A stretch of 35,385 nucleotides of DNA, from assembly GCF_016751895.1 (NCBI RefSeq), contig NZ_JACVVM010000004.1, positions 1 through 35,385 of the forward strand, in the 5' to 3' direction. Under the pieces are notes generated by a model. It ran no database searches. It was not told the origin of the DNA and saw only the letters and a program-made list of their open reading frames with translations. This stretch comes from Candidatus Sarmatiella mevalonica (GTDB taxonomy: Bacteria; Pseudomonadota; Alphaproteobacteria; Rickettsiales; Rickettsiaceae). Position numbers and translations under genes: made by a program. Below are positions 7,708 through 17,529 of this stretch, piece after piece (the first letter of the stretch is position 1; each line of letters starts with the position of its first letter).

Positions 7708-8646
7708 TCAATAAATCAATGCGCGTTCTATGAGGTTAGCAATTGGTACGATTTGTATTTTTTTGTCTGCATCATCTAAACCAGCACCCCGATGAATACT
7801 CTGCTTATGGCAGATACTATTAGTAGTGTATATATGCTTGATGCTTTGATTGCGCAAAAACTCCTCGCGGTTTTTAGAAAGCAACAAATGAGTTACTACT
7901 ATATTTATGCTAAATGGTTTAAAAGATTGTAGCATAGCAATAATCTGTAACATGGTTGAACCTGTATCCAATATATCATCAACTATTACGCAATTTTTTA
8001 ATTTATGAGAGCATTGAATTGGTCGAAACGAAACAACATCACGCGTTCTATGCTTATGCATAAAAAGGCAATGCGCTCCTAATTGCCGCGCCATACGTCG
8101 CACTCTTTGGCTTCCACCAGCATCTGGAGCAATTAATGTTAAATCCGGTATTTTGCTTAGCATTTGGCAAAAATTTTCGCTAGGATCAATATTGGTGAGC
8201 TGAGCATGGGAAAAATAGTTAAAATAAGCCTGTGAATGTAGATCTAGTGTAATAATACGCTGAATGTTGTATTGCTTAATGATATTACTTAAGCATCTCA
8301 TTGGATTTGGTTGATGCTCTGGGGTTTTGTCGGACCTCGCATAGCAGAAATAAGGTGCGATGATTATAACGTTTGATAACCCGTCCCTTGGATTATTTAG
8401 TTTATGTTGTAGATGATCTAATATAAAAAGCAATTCTACCAGGTTTTGGTTTGGGTTTTGAAAGGAGATTAGTAATACTATTGATTGGTTAGAATAGTTA
8501 GCAGTGTTGATTGTAATTTCTATTTCCTGATCCGAAAAGATATGTGTTTTAATAAACAGTGGAGTAAAGTTTGCAATTACCATGCTCGACGTGCAAAGCT
8601 GACGATAAAGCTCCGCGCAATTAGGAGATATGAGAATGTAACCCAT
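7708..8646 (-). CDS. prs: Ribose-phosphate pyrophosphokinase (PRPP synthetase)
   Basis: This 312-residue enzyme makes PRPP from ribose 5-phosphate and ATP for nucleotide and NAD synthesis. Visible hallmarks are the catalytic flexible-loop region (YFCYARSDK), DLHSQAYFNYF, the TLIAPDAGGSQR segment and the PRPP-binding signature VIVDDILDTGSTM near residue 218. The length is typical for class I enzymes. The sequence is rather divergent from the enterobacterial protein; for example the loop has RSDK where RQDRK is usual. It lies between mtaB and dnaA with gaps of about 110 bp on each side, so it probably has its own promoter. Confidence 0.92.
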   Translation of the reverse strand: MGYILISPNCAELYRQLCTSSMVIANFTPLFIKTHIFSDQEIEITINTANYSNQSIVLLISFQNPNQNLVELLFILDHLQHKLNNPRDGLSNVIIIAPYFCYARSDKTPEHQPNPMRCLSNIIKQYNIQRIITLDLHSQAYFNYFSHAQLTNIDPSENFCQMLSKIPDLTLIAPDAGGSQRVRRMARQLGAHCLFMHKHRTRDVVSFRPIQCSHKLKNCVIVDDILDTGSTMLQIIAMLQSFKPFSINIVVTHLLLSKNREEFLRNQSIKHIYTTNSICHKQSIHRGAGLDDADKKIQIVPIANLIERALIY

Positions 8647-8752
8647 GTAGTTTTGCGATAATTAAAATATATGTTTTATCTAATAGACTAGTCGTTCATT
8701 AAGGAAGTCATTTTTCAAGTTCTAAAAATCTTACTTACGCAGCTGATCTATT

Positions 8753-10138
8753 TTAGGAATTGAGTAAAATATGAGTAATTTGGTCTAGTTCTTGTTTAAA
8801 ATCCAGAGAGTCTCGCATTAATTCTTCCACTTTTTCTATAGCATACATAACAGTGGTGTGGTCTTTACCACCAAATCTCTTGCCAATCTCAGCTAAGCTA
8901 TATTTGGTGAAATTTTTAGTAAGATACATAGCAATCTGTCTACTTCTACTCACCTTGCGTAGCCTGTTATTAGATTGCATATCAGCAACTCTAATATCAT
9001 AGAATTTCGCGACTACTTTTTGTATATTTTCTACACTAACGAGGCGCTGGTTGGATCTTAGCAAATCTTTGAGGATATTCTTAGTACTTTGTACTGATAT
9101 TTTTTCTTGCACTAGCTTGGCATGCGCAAGAACCTTGTTTAAAGCCCCCTCCAACTCTCGCACATTGGAAGTAATTTTTTCCGCTAAAAATTCTATAACT
9201 TCCTGAGGGATGTGAACACCCATTTGCTCGATTTTAGAATAAAGAATCCCTAACCTAAGTTCATAAGTAGTGCTGTGCACATCTGCAACTAAACCCCAGC
9301 CAAGCCTTGAGCGGATGCGATCTTCTATATTATCTAAATCAGAAGGGGAGCGATCACACGAAATCACCATCTGTCTATTATTGTCCATAATGGTATTAAA
9401 AGTATGGAAAAATTCTTCCTGTGTACTATCTTTACCGCAAATAAATTGTATATCATCAATCATGAGCACATCCACAGAGCGTAGACCATCTTTAAAAGAC
9501 ATCACATCCTTATTACGCAGCGCTTTAACAAACTTATGCATAAAGCTTTCTGCTGACATATAAGCCACCTTTCTATAGCTGCTATTTTTTTTTATACTCC
9601 ATGCAATAGCGTGCATCAGATGGGTCTTGCCTAGTCCTACTCCACCATATAAAAATAAAGGATTAGACTCTGCTATCACAGACCTAGACTCCGCCACAGC
9701 GCGCGAGGCCTCATAAGCAAATTCGTTAGGTTTACCAACCACAAAATTATCGAACGTCAGGCGCGGGTCAAGATATGAGAAGTAATCCTCCACCTGATGC
9801 GCTATTACAGAAGGCGCTTCGGTTTGTTCAGCAGCGCGCACCTGCCCATCTATGGTATGTTGCACTACTATTTCTATTGCGCTCACGGCGCTATCTTTGC
9901 GCTTCCAAAGATCTAGAATGATGTGCGCATAGTGAGATTTAATCCAGTCCTTTAAGAAGGTGCTAGTAGTGCATAAAATAACAGAACTACCAGTTTTTTC
10001 AACGAACTTTAACTTACTAAGCCAGTTAGTGTAGATCATTTCTCCATATATTTCGCTCATTTCTTGCACTATAGATGAAAATAAAGCGTCATTTATTGGA
10101 GATTCTCGAGATGCGCTCACATGAGAGTGTTGTTCCAT
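8753..10138 (-). CDS. dnaA: Chromosomal replication initiator DnaA
   Basis: DnaA binds DnaA boxes at oriC and opens the duplex. Domain I covers about residues 15-95. The AAA+ core shows Walker A GGVGLGKT at 165-172 and Walker B LMIDDIQF at 225-232. The C-terminal domain IV has the DnaA-box signature [12 protein letters not shown]. Length is 461 residues, normal for alphaproteobacteria. dnaN is not adjacent, as is common in Rickettsiales. The gene diverges from truA across about 175 bp in which I could not identify a convincing cluster of DnaA boxes, so I do not call an origin here. Confidence 0.98.
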   Translation of the reverse strand: MEQHSHVSASRESPINDALFSSIVQEMSEIYGEMIYTNWLSKLKFVEKTGSSVILCTTSTFLKDWIKSHYAHIILDLWKRKDSAVSAIEIVVQHTIDGQVRAAEQTEAPSVIAHQVEDYFSYLDPRLTFDNFVVGKPNEFAYEASRAVAESRSVIAESNPLFLYGGVGLGKTHLMHAIAWSIKKNSSYRKVAYMSAESFMHKFVKALRNKDVMSFKDGLRSVDVLMIDDIQFICGKDSTQEEFFHTFNTIMDNNRQMVISCDRSPSDLDNIEDRIRSRLGWGLVADVHSTTYELRLGILYSKIEQMGVHIPQEVIEFLAEKITSNVRELEGALNKVLAHAKLVQEKISVQSTKNILKDLLRSNQRLVSVENIQKVVAKFYDIRVADMQSNNRLRKVSRSRQIAMYLTKNFTKYSLAEIGKRFGGKDHTTVMYAIEKVEELMRDSLDFKQELDQITHILLNS

Positions 10139-10313
10139 ATCAAAGACTCATCTTACTGTTGGTAATTCCTGTGATTTTATATTAAATTGTAGGTTGGTTA
10201 TTAGGGTTTTTATGTCTATGCATGACCATCCTTATGTTTATTAAATAGGATATATTAGTTATTCTGTAAATCAATATGATTGATTTAAGGTGAAGATTTT
10301 TTATAAGCAATGC

Positions 10314-11066
10314 ATGCGCAAAGAATTAATACGATATAAAGCTGTGGTAGAATACTGCGGCAGTGGTTTATGTGGTTGGCAAAAGCAGCTGAATCTGCCT
10401 TCTGTACAGGGAATTTTGGAATCTGTAATTTATAATTTTACTAAACAAGAAGTTGAAGTATTTTGCGCCGGTAGAACGGACAGGGGCGTGCATGCTCTTG
10501 GACAAGTGATACATTTTGACCTTTGCGGTGAGTATGATGCGCGCAAATTAATTAGATCATTAAATCATTTTCTGCGCGGTACCAATGTTGCTATTTTAGA
10601 TTGCGAGGCGGTAGATATGAAATTTCATGCTCGTTTTAGTGCAAAGAGTAGAAGTTATTTATATAAAATTTTGAACAGGAATGTTTTGCATAACCCAGTG
10701 TATCAAAATAGAGTTAGCGTTGTGTATCATCCGTTGGATGTAGAGCTAATGCAATTAGGTGCAAATGAGTTGGTGGGTACTTATGACTTCACATCCTTTA
10801 GAGCAGCAAATTGCCAGGCCAATTCTGCCATTAGAACTATGAGCGAAATAAAAATATGGAGAGAAGCAGAGTTGATAACTTGTTATTTTCACGCCCCTTC
10901 GTTTTTATATCATATGGTGCGTAATATCATGGGCACTTTAATTTTGGTGGGGGCTGGCAAGATGACGCCGCGGCGGGTGAAGGAGATTTTACTAGCGAAA
11001 GACAGAAGTATTGCTGGACCAACCGCTAAACCAGAGGGGTTGTATTTTTTGCGTGTAAATTATTAA
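10314..11066 (+). CDS. truA: tRNA pseudouridine(38-40) synthase TruA
   Basis: TruA isomerises uridines 38, 39 and 40 in the tRNA anticodon arm. The catalytic aspartate is in the invariant RTDRGVHA motif (D56 from the chosen start). Other family landmarks are GWQKQ near residue 22, FHARFSAKSRSYLYKI and the C-terminal FLYHMVRNIMGTL. I use the ATG at 10314, giving 250 residues, because it puts the RYKAVVEYCG strand at the usual distance from the N-terminus. A GTG at 10290 would add eight residues. It transcribes away from dnaA; fabI follows after about 150 bp. Confidence 0.95.
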   Translation: MRKELIRYKAVVEYCGSGLCGWQKQLNLPSVQGILESVIYNFTKQEVEVFCAGRTDRGVHALGQVIHFDLCGEYDARKLIRSLNHFLRGTNVAILDCEAVDMKFHARFSAKSRSYLYKILNRNVLHNPVYQNRVSVVYHPLDVELMQLGANELVGTYDFTSFRAANCQANSAIRTMSEIKIWREAELITCYFHAPSFLYHMVRNIMGTLILVGAGKMTPRRVKEILLAKDRSIAGPTAKPEGLYFLRVNY

Positions 11067-11218
11067 TCTGCACTATTGTGGCAAGTAGATATCTTTTGAT
11101 AGTATAATAAATTAGATGGTTGCTTAACAGTTTAGTAATGCAAACTTCCATCATACTTTCCTCGCCTACAAACTTAGATGATATCAATTATATTTAGAAT
11201 TACTTAGGTATATACTAT

Positions 11219-12016
11219 ATGACTCAAGAACCGCAAAACTTACTATCTGGTAAAAAAGGTTTAATTACCGGAGTTGCAAACAACATGTCTCTAGCCTATC
11301 ATATCGCTTCTTTCGCCAAGCAGCAGGGGGCAGACATTGCCATGACTTATCAATCAGAAAAATTAAAGAGTAGAGTGGAGCCATTGGCGCAAGAGCTTGG
11401 TGCAGACTTTATACACGAGTGTGACGCGTCAGACGCTTCATCCCTAGACGGGTTGTTTGAGGAGATAGAACGTAAATGGGGTAAGTTAGATTTCCTGCTG
11501 CACTCTATGGCATTTATCGACAAAAATGAGCTTAAAGGGAGGTATGTAGATACTAATTTAGATAATTTCCTATATTCTATGAATATCTCATGCTATTCTC
11601 TAGTTTCGATGACTCGTAGAGCAGAGAAGTTAATGAACAGCGGCGGCAGCATTCTCACGCTCACTTATTATGGTTCACAGAAGGTTATTCCGTCTTATAA
11701 TGCCATGGGTGTAGCCAAAGCAGCATTAGAAACGAGCGTAAAATATTTGAGTGCAGATGTGGGTAAGAACGGGATACGTGTGAACGCTATTTCTGCCGGA
11801 CCAATTAGAACCCTGGCTGCATCTGGCATAGGAGATTTCAACTCTATGCTAGAGATGCATCAAAGCACGGCTCCTTTAAAGCGCCTTACTACGCAGAGAG
11901 ATGTTGCGGGTGCTGCGGTATATTTATTTAGCGATGCTCTGTCTGCAGGGGTTACTGGAGAGGTGCATTATGTAGATTGTGGTTATAATATTATGGGTTA
12001 TGCTAAGGAAGTATAA
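11219..12016 (+). CDS. fabI: Enoyl-[acyl-carrier-protein] reductase (NADH) FabI
   Basis: FabI carries out the last reduction in each cycle of type II fatty acid synthesis. It is a short-chain dehydrogenase with the FabI-type glycine motif GVANNMS (residues 28-34, in place of TGxxxGxG). The active site has Y150 and the Y160-x6-K167 pair, the FabI spacing rather than the YxxxK of ordinary SDRs. HSMAFI and the closing GEVHYVDCGYNIMG segment are also typical. At 265 residues it is standard length. The MnhE-like gene starts 45 bp downstream on the same strand. Confidence 0.96.
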   Translation: MTQEPQNLLSGKKGLITGVANNMSLAYHIASFAKQQGADIAMTYQSEKLKSRVEPLAQELGADFIHECDASDASSLDGLFEEIERKWGKLDFLLHSMAFIDKNELKGRYVDTNLDNFLYSMNISCYSLVSMTRRAEKLMNSGGSILTLTYYGSQKVIPSYNAMGVAKAALETSVKYLSADVGKNGIRVNAISAGPIRTLAASGIGDFNSMLEMHQSTAPLKRLTTQRDVAGAAVYLFSDALSAGVTGEVHYVDCGYNIMGYAKEV

Positions 12017-12060
12017 ATAATTTGTAATAGTTTTGAGTTAATTAATTGGGCTGATTTTTC

Positions 12061-12381
12061 ATGCTTCTTTTTGTTAGTCGTAGTTTTAATTGTCTTGCAT
12101 ATTTCTGTTGGCTATTATGGCAAATATTTTTGTCCGGATATGCCTTATGCTTGATAATAGCAAAAAACAAACAGTGCGAAGAGACTACTCAGTGGGTTTC
12201 GTGCCCTTCTAGCAATGTGTGGGTGAGAGTGATATATGCCAGCTCCATCACCCTCACACCTGGCACAACCACACTTGGTTTTGCTAAAGATAAGATTTAT
12301 GTGTATGCGATTGATCAATCTGTGATGCAGGATCTACAAAGCGGCGTGATGTTGGCGCGTATTCAGCAGATCTTTTCATAA
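12061..12381 (+). CDS. mnhE: MnhE/MrpE-like Na+/H+ antiporter subunit E
   Basis: This 106-residue membrane protein has two hydrophobic stretches near the N-terminus (about 5-36). A conserved MnhE core follows: SSITLTPGTTTLGF, then KIYVYAID and a short C-terminal helix. MnhE is a small subunit of multi-subunit Mrp/Mnh cation/proton antiporters, whose large subunits resemble NuoL, NuoM and NuoN. The usual length is about 150-165 residues, so this is a short version, missing mostly N-terminal membrane sequence. No other mnh subunit is nearby. It may assemble with subunits encoded elsewhere. Confidence 0.72.
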   Translation: MLLFVSRSFNCLAYFCWLLWQIFLSGYALCLIIAKNKQCEETTQWVSCPSSNVWVRVIYASSITLTPGTTTLGFAKDKIYVYAIDQSVMQDLQSGVMLARIQQIFS

Positions 12382-12539
12382 TTTATAGAACTCTTCCTAT
12401 GAGCGCGTGTTTAGATTAGGAAGAATGAGATAGAAGAAACAAGCTGAGCATGGAAAATCGGCTATTAATGGCGTTGGAATATATCAAAATTAATTCCTTC
12501 GGCGATGATTCAACTCAAATACACACGCGAGCAAGGTGG

Positions 12540-13325
12540 TTATTGCATATACTGTCCTCCATTTACATGCAATACAGACCCAGTAATAAAAGCAGAGTTA
12601 GCCTGGCATAAAAAATACACGGCGTTAGCTACCTCATAAGCTTTACCTAATCTACCCATAGGTATATCACTAATAATTTCTTGCATAACGCTTTGATTCA
12701 CGTCGCGCGTCATCTCAGTATCAATATACCCAGGGGCAACACAATTCACTGTAATGTTCTTGCTAGCTGACTCTTTGGCCAAAGCCTTAGTAAAGCCTAT
12801 AATACCAGCCTTAGCAGCGCAATAATTCGTCTGCCCTAGCTGCCCCATAGTGGCATTAATAGAGCTGATATTCACTATCCTGCCCCACTTGCTGTTTCTC
12901 ATGTTATTAATTACAACGCTCGACATATTAAAGCAAGAATTTAAATCAGCATTTAATACATCATGCCACACCTCTGGCTCCATCCTATGCAACATTTTGT
13001 CTTTGATGATACCGGCATTATTAATTAAAATTCCCACTGGTTTCTTATGCTCCTCTTCTATCTCCTCAACTGCCCTTCTGCAAGCCTGATAGTTGGTCAC
13101 ATCCCATTGTTTAACTTTTATTCCAGTTTCGCGAGCAAACTGCTGAGCCTTTTCGACGCTAGATACAAAGTTTGCCACCACCGTAACGCCTGCATTAGAT
13201 AAGAGTTCAGAAATCGCTCTGCCTATCCCCCTAGTACCACCAGTAACTATTGCGACGCAATCCAATCCTTCATCGTTAAAATTCTGTACATCGCTTTTTT
13301 GTATATTACCTAAACTTGCGCTCAT
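12540..13325 (-). CDS. phaB: Acetoacetyl-CoA reductase
   Basis: This 261-residue short-chain dehydrogenase most resembles PhaB, the NADPH-dependent enzyme that makes (R)-3-hydroxybutyryl-CoA for polyhydroxybutyrate. The cofactor motif is TGGTRGIG (28-35), NNAG is at 102-105, and the YxxxK pair is Y168 and K172 in GQTNYCAAKAG. GQLGQTNY and the ending LHVNGGQYM point to PhaB rather than FabG, though FabG remains possible. The first 20 residues are an extension before the first strand. A second hydroxybutyrate enzyme, bdhA, lies 4 kb away on the same strand. Confidence 0.87.
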   Translation of the reverse strand: MSASLGNIQKSDVQNFNDEGLDCVAIVTGGTRGIGRAISELLSNAGVTVVANFVSSVEKAQQFARETGIKVKQWDVTNYQACRRAVEEIEEEHKKPVGILINNAGIIKDKMLHRMEPEVWHDVLNADLNSCFNMSSVVINNMRNSKWGRIVNISSINATMGQLGQTNYCAAKAGIIGFTKALAKESASKNITVNCVAPGYIDTEMTRDVNQSVMQEIISDIPMGRLGKAYEVANAVYFLCQANSAFITGSVLHVNGGQYMQ

Positions 13326-13464
13326 ACTATAATGAAATACCTCGTATAACTAAGTTAAATTATAAGTTGTTATATTTCTAGTATTTCACGCGCTCAAAAA
13401 ATTTGCAAGTATAAACTTAATATCTTTGCAAACTTTCTATCTTATGTTTACAAGAACTCGCAGC

Positions 13465-13734
13465 TTATCCTAAAACATGCCACTGTTTAGCGCTATAATA
13501 TACAAAACTTTTTGATGCTAAAAAGAAGAAATACATACCCTCTTGCGGCTCGAGTGTGCGCCAAGCATTTTTAGGGCTATGATGATAATATAAGCAATTA
13601 TTTTTTTTCAGAATATAATTTTTACCAACCACAGCATTCTGCTCGTGCTCTAGAAAGTCAGTAATAGCAATATTCGTTAGGGCATCTAACACAACTAAAT
13701 TTTCATTCAGCAACACATCTCTGTTATGTTGCAT
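13465..13734 (-). CDS. Small protein of unknown function (possibly DUF2793-like)
   Basis: This is an 89-residue reading frame with a clear ATG and a plausible residue mix. The middle and end carry a pattern of aromatic positions (PKNAWRTLEPQEGM, then FVYYSAKQWHVLG). It recalls the repeat in DUF2793 proteins of phage or tail-like origin, where an AW...EG...Y.G..W pattern recurs. That likeness is from memory of the pattern only. It has no signal peptide or membrane helix. It lies between pheS and phaB on the same strand with gaps of 100-140 bp. Confidence 0.55.
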   Translation of the reverse strand: MQHNRDVLLNENLVVLDALTNIAITDFLEHEQNAVVGKNYILKKNNCLYYHHSPKNAWRTLEPQEGMYFFFLASKSFVYYSAKQWHVLG

Positions 13735-13838
13735 AGGTTCTAGTATTTGTAGTTGATAGTTTTTCGAGGTTAGGCTTTGCTTAATAACTCACATTTTGTA
13801 GAGATAACAAATATAAGCTATCGAACGCCCATCACTAA

Positions 13839-14969
13839 CTACAACAAATGTTGATAGTCAAAAAACGTACGCAAATCATTCAAATTATATTTAATCATTG
13901 CGAATCTTTCTATGCCAAGCCCAAACGCAAAGCCGCGATACTCTTCAGGATTTAACTTGCAAAAACTCAATACACTTGGATGCACCATCCCACACCCCAT
14001 CACTTCTAACCAACTACCATTTTGCTTAATATCCACTTCAAAAGATGGTTCCGTAAAAGGGAAATAACTGGCTCTAAACCTCACTTCCAACTCTTCATTT
14101 TCAAAAAAATTTTTAATAAAAGCGCTGATAGTAGAGTGCATGGTATGTATACTCACTGCCACATCGCTTTTGCAATGACTCACCCACGCACCTTCCATTT
14201 GGTGAAACATGGGGGTATGAGTTCGATCTGAATCTTTGCGATAAGTTCTACCGTAAGAAATAAATTTTAAATCACTAACGCCGCTTTCTCTCAGAGCCTC
14301 AAACATCTTCACCTGCGTGTTAGAGGTGTGCGTGCGCAACAACCACTTTACCGCACCTTCTTTAATCTTATTCCGAGTCACTTCGCCTCCTCCTACTTCC
14401 AAAGGCTCGCTTGAGTCACGCGCAAAGCAATCTAAATAAAAACTATCATGATCTTGTCTAGCAGGATGATATTCATCTACATTTAATGCAGTAAAATTTT
14501 CCCAATCACTCGTTATATCGTCATTACAAGCATAGGCAAAACCCATATTGCCTAAGATAGCGCAGAGTTCTTTACTTGTTATAGAAATTTTATGCATTTG
14601 ATGCACAGGGTGCGTGGGTAGCAGTGGTAAGTCTAAGTCAATAAACTCCTGCTGCAGTTTCCTCGCCAACTCTTGGCTTTCGATTTGCGCTTGCGCGTTG
14701 GATATAAGGTGTGTAAATTTTTCTTTAGCACGATTCAAACCCCCTCCAACTAACTTCCTATCTTCATGCGAAAGCTGTGAAAGTTGACGCATCTGTTCTT
14801 GCATCCAACTATTTTTGCCTAAAAATTTACTTTGTATTTGATGTAGTTGATTAATGCTGTTAAAAGATTGGCTCAGCTCTTGTTCTAATTGCTGCAGCAG
14901 CGCATCCAGCTCGCGCTCCATGTCTTCTAATAAAAGTGGATTCAGTGGATTATTTGCGTTGATTACCAT
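13839..14969 (-). CDS. pheS: Phenylalanyl-tRNA synthetase alpha subunit
   Basis: PheS is the catalytic subunit of the (alpha-beta)2 synthetase that charges tRNA-Phe. The N-terminal coiled-coil arm covers about residues 15-110. Class II core motifs follow: RTHTSNTQVK, the tRNA/ATP region TPMFHQMEGAWV, GMVHPSVL and motif 3 GFAFGLGIERFAMIKY near the end. At 376 residues it is longer than the E. coli protein (327), mostly at the N-terminus. An internal ATG at residue 17 (MERELDALL) is a reasonable alternative start. pheT is not adjacent: upstream is virB4 and downstream a small unknown gene. Confidence 0.95.
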   Translation of the reverse strand: MVINANNPLNPLLLEDMERELDALLQQLEQELSQSFNSINQLHQIQSKFLGKNSWMQEQMRQLSQLSHEDRKLVGGGLNRAKEKFTHLISNAQAQIESQELARKLQQEFIDLDLPLLPTHPVHQMHKISITSKELCAILGNMGFAYACNDDITSDWENFTALNVDEYHPARQDHDSFYLDCFARDSSEPLEVGGGEVTRNKIKEGAVKWLLRTHTSNTQVKMFEALRESGVSDLKFISYGRTYRKDSDRTHTPMFHQMEGAWVSHCKSDVAVSIHTMHSTISAFIKNFFENEELEVRFRASYFPFTEPSFEVDIKQNGSWLEVMGCGMVHPSVLSFCKLNPEEYRGFAFGLGIERFAMIKYNLNDLRTFFDYQHLL

Positions 14970-15081
14970 ATGGATTCTATAACTCTGAGAAAATACAAAT
15001 ATATTTTAACCGCTATTGCAATCCATTACCATAGACGACATAAAAATATATATTCACAACTTTCCCACTTCAGCCGCGCTA

Positions 15082-17511
15082 TTACACCAATTTGGCTTGT
15101 AATACGCTATAAACTTTGCGCTGAAGCTCTTCGGCGCTTTGTGATTGGTCGTTTTGCAGTATCTTATCAAACAATACTTCGTCCTTTTTTTTGCAAGATA
15201 ATATCTTAGTAATAGCCTCCAGATTAGAAATGCTCAGCTCTAATCCAATACACGCTTTATTACGCACTAACATAAACCCATGCATAATGCTACTAAATTG
15301 CGCTAGTTTCTCGCGATCAGTTTGAGTGATGCTATAAAGCTCATGTGCTTCTAACGGGTAATTTCCGCTTAATAATATAACCTGCGCCATCTTTTCTATG
15401 CTACTCTTATGCTCAATAAAAATACTACGTCTGTTTGCATTAAATATAATTACGCCATTATTTTTCTGATATTCATCTAACACCTGAAAAGCCTTTTGCA
15501 TAAAGTAATGAGCATTGATTAAAATATCTAGACTATCTAACACTAACATCTTTCTACCAGATCCATAACACTCATCGTGCGTTTTAATAAGAGCATAAAA
15601 AAGGGCGAAGCGCACCGAATGATGGTAGTCTAAATCTCGATAAAACTGCTCCAAATATTTTTGTTCAAGCGGTCGGAATTTGACTGTAAACCATTCGGCA
15701 GAAATACCACCAAGCGCAAAATAAAGATTATTAGCACGCACAGACTCAGCACAATCAAACATACCAGCACAGTAGCCATCAGCTACAAACGGCTTTAATA
15801 TCTCTAGCCATTTCTGTGTTGCTGCGCCTTTACCAGCAAAGTCAAAGTTTTGCAAAACAAAAGTCAAAGTTTTTTGGGCTTGCTCCAAGCCGGCAATCCA
15901 ATCTAATAATAACTCTAACGTTTGTAAATCTTCATCAGATAATGGTACGATATAGTGATTAAGTATGATTTTAAAAAATTCCTTAATACTATCTCTACTT
16001 GCCCAAAGCAAAGGGTTTACTAGTCCTTTGAGATCATTGATATAACAAACGCTCCCAAGCATATAATTAAATATTCTCGAGCTAGTTGTTTGGCTAATGT
16101 ATAAAGTGCTCACCTGATACTTTTGCGCCTGAGCGGTAATAAAATTAGTCAATACCGTCTTACCAGAGCGCTCATGTCCTATAATAGCAGTAACATTACT
16201 ATCGTTGTCTCCATGGAGGTTAAAAAAATAAGGCGTGCCTATTTCAGTTCTGAATAAAGTTACAGCCCTTCCCCACTTATTATATTTGCTGCCCAAAGGA
16301 AAGTTATGCACAGATGCGAAGGCGCCAGTATAACGTAGCAGATTGTAGCTTAATCTTTTTAAAAAAAGAAAATTCCCTGGCAAGTTAGACCAAAACCCAG
16401 CTTCTAAATCTATATCCTCGCGCACATGCATTAATCCTAAAAGAGAAAGTTTTTGAGATACTTTCTTGATATTAATATCTAAGGTGTCTAATGTATCATT
16501 TATTACGGTTATAGAAATACGTTGCGCGCAAAAAGACTCGTTGTTCTGTTGAGTAGCAACAATAAACTGGCTTGCCTGTATCAATTTTTGATCAGCATGT
16601 GTCTGCAATATTTGATTTCTCTCGATAAATTTGCTGGCAATTTCTGAGCGATCTACTGCATAAAACACCTCGGTAACAATCATACCTGCGGGTATTTGGA
16701 GCAGATAATCTAATTCTTGCACTGGAATTTCTTGGTACTCTTTTATAGATACAATCGCCGCAAACTTACTGCTATCACCAACGCTAATCTCTATCTTGTC
16801 GTTGCCTATGGCATATCTTTTGTCATATGTGAGCAAATCTGAAAGCTGTACATCCTGCAGATAGAAAAAACCTTCTTCAAACCATAATAATTGCTGATAT
16901 AAAGCAGCGAGCTGAGAATGCACGCCATCGGAGCTTTCTATTAAACCGAGGCGATATGCACCATATTCACTTAAGCCCTGCACAAGCATTTCGCTTACGC
17001 GGTTTAAATTGTTTAATGCATCTTGACAATACCGCTGGTGCGCAACAATCAGCCCATCTCCAGTCAGAATTTTTAGAAAACTGCTAAAATTATCAAAATC
17101 TATCTTTGCTGCTTGATGCACTATCGAAATATATAAATTATTTATATATTTATCGCACCAATAGTTTTTCTTATTCCATTCATCATTTAATTCGCTAGCA
17201 AAAAAACATGAATATTGCGCGTGATCAGAAAGATCGGCCATTGTTTTAATGGTATGGACCCACACAGCAAGTTCTTTACTATCCCCAATGGCCCCGAGTA
17301 ATGCTTCACGCACTACCTGACGCAGCTGCAGCAGCGATTCTCCCGCCTCTTTGGCATCGACACTTCTTACTCTGATTGTTTGTATTAAATGGCCATCTTT
17401 AGAAATTAAAGTATGTTCGTTATAATGAGCTATTACGGGCACAAATAAATAACAATGTTCCTTATATTGATCGGAATCTAGTTTATTCGCACCCTTACGA
17501 AAATTAAACAT
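15082..17511 (-). CDS. virB4: Type IV secretion VirB4-family ATPase (divergent second copy)
   Basis: VirB4 is the large cytoplasmic ATPase at the base of type IV secretion channels. This 809-residue protein has the CagE/VirB4 N-terminal domain followed by a RecA-like C-terminal domain. Walker A is intact (GHERSGKT, 445-452). At the Walker B position the sequence is LVLDSLDIL (656-664), with serine at 660 where active VirB4 proteins have glutamate (LDEAW). The later motif that is usually ATQ-like reads NAN (691-693). Rickettsiales carry two virB4 genes, the second divergent in its NTPase motifs; this fits that second type. No other vir gene is adjacent. It starts 18 bp after the bdhA stop, so the two are probably co-transcribed. 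Confidence 0.9.
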   Translation of the reverse strand: MFNFRKGANKLDSDQYKEHCYLFVPVIAHYNEHTLISKDGHLIQTIRVRSVDAKEAGESLLQLRQVVREALLGAIGDSKELAVWVHTIKTMADLSDHAQYSCFFASELNDEWNKKNYWCDKYINNLYISIVHQAAKIDFDNFSSFLKILTGDGLIVAHQRYCQDALNNLNRVSEMLVQGLSEYGAYRLGLIESSDGVHSQLAALYQQLLWFEEGFFYLQDVQLSDLLTYDKRYAIGNDKIEISVGDSSKFAAIVSIKEYQEIPVQELDYLLQIPAGMIVTEVFYAVDRSEIASKFIERNQILQTHADQKLIQASQFIVATQQNNESFCAQRISITVINDTLDTLDINIKKVSQKLSLLGLMHVREDIDLEAGFWSNLPGNFLFLKRLSYNLLRYTGAFASVHNFPLGSKYNKWGRAVTLFRTEIGTPYFFNLHGDNDSNVTAIIGHERSGKTVLTNFITAQAQKYQVSTLYISQTTSSRIFNYMLGSVCYINDLKGLVNPLLWASRDSIKEFFKIILNHYIVPLSDEDLQTLELLLDWIAGLEQAQKTLTFVLQNFDFAGKGAATQKWLEILKPFVADGYCAGMFDCAESVRANNLYFALGGISAEWFTVKFRPLEQKYLEQFYRDLDYHHSVRFALFYALIKTHDECYGSGRKMLVLDSLDILINAHYFMQKAFQVLDEYQKNNGVIIFNANRRSIFIEHKSSIEKMAQVILLSGNYPLEAHELYSITQTDREKLAQFSSIMHGFMLVRNKACIGLELSISNLEAITKILSCKKKDEVLFDKILQNDQSQSAEELQRKVYSVLQAKLV

Positions 17512-17529
17512 GCGTTATGTCATCACCCC

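Noticed and set aside
10139-10313. Possible replication origin between dnaA and truA
   Set aside because: I saw no cluster of DnaA boxes (TTATCCACA-like) or other origin features, and in Rickettsiales the origin is often not beside dnaA.
12540-13325. Calling this gene fabG
   Set aside because: The GQLGQTNY segment and C-terminal sequence resemble PhaB more than FabG. FabG remains a minor possibility.
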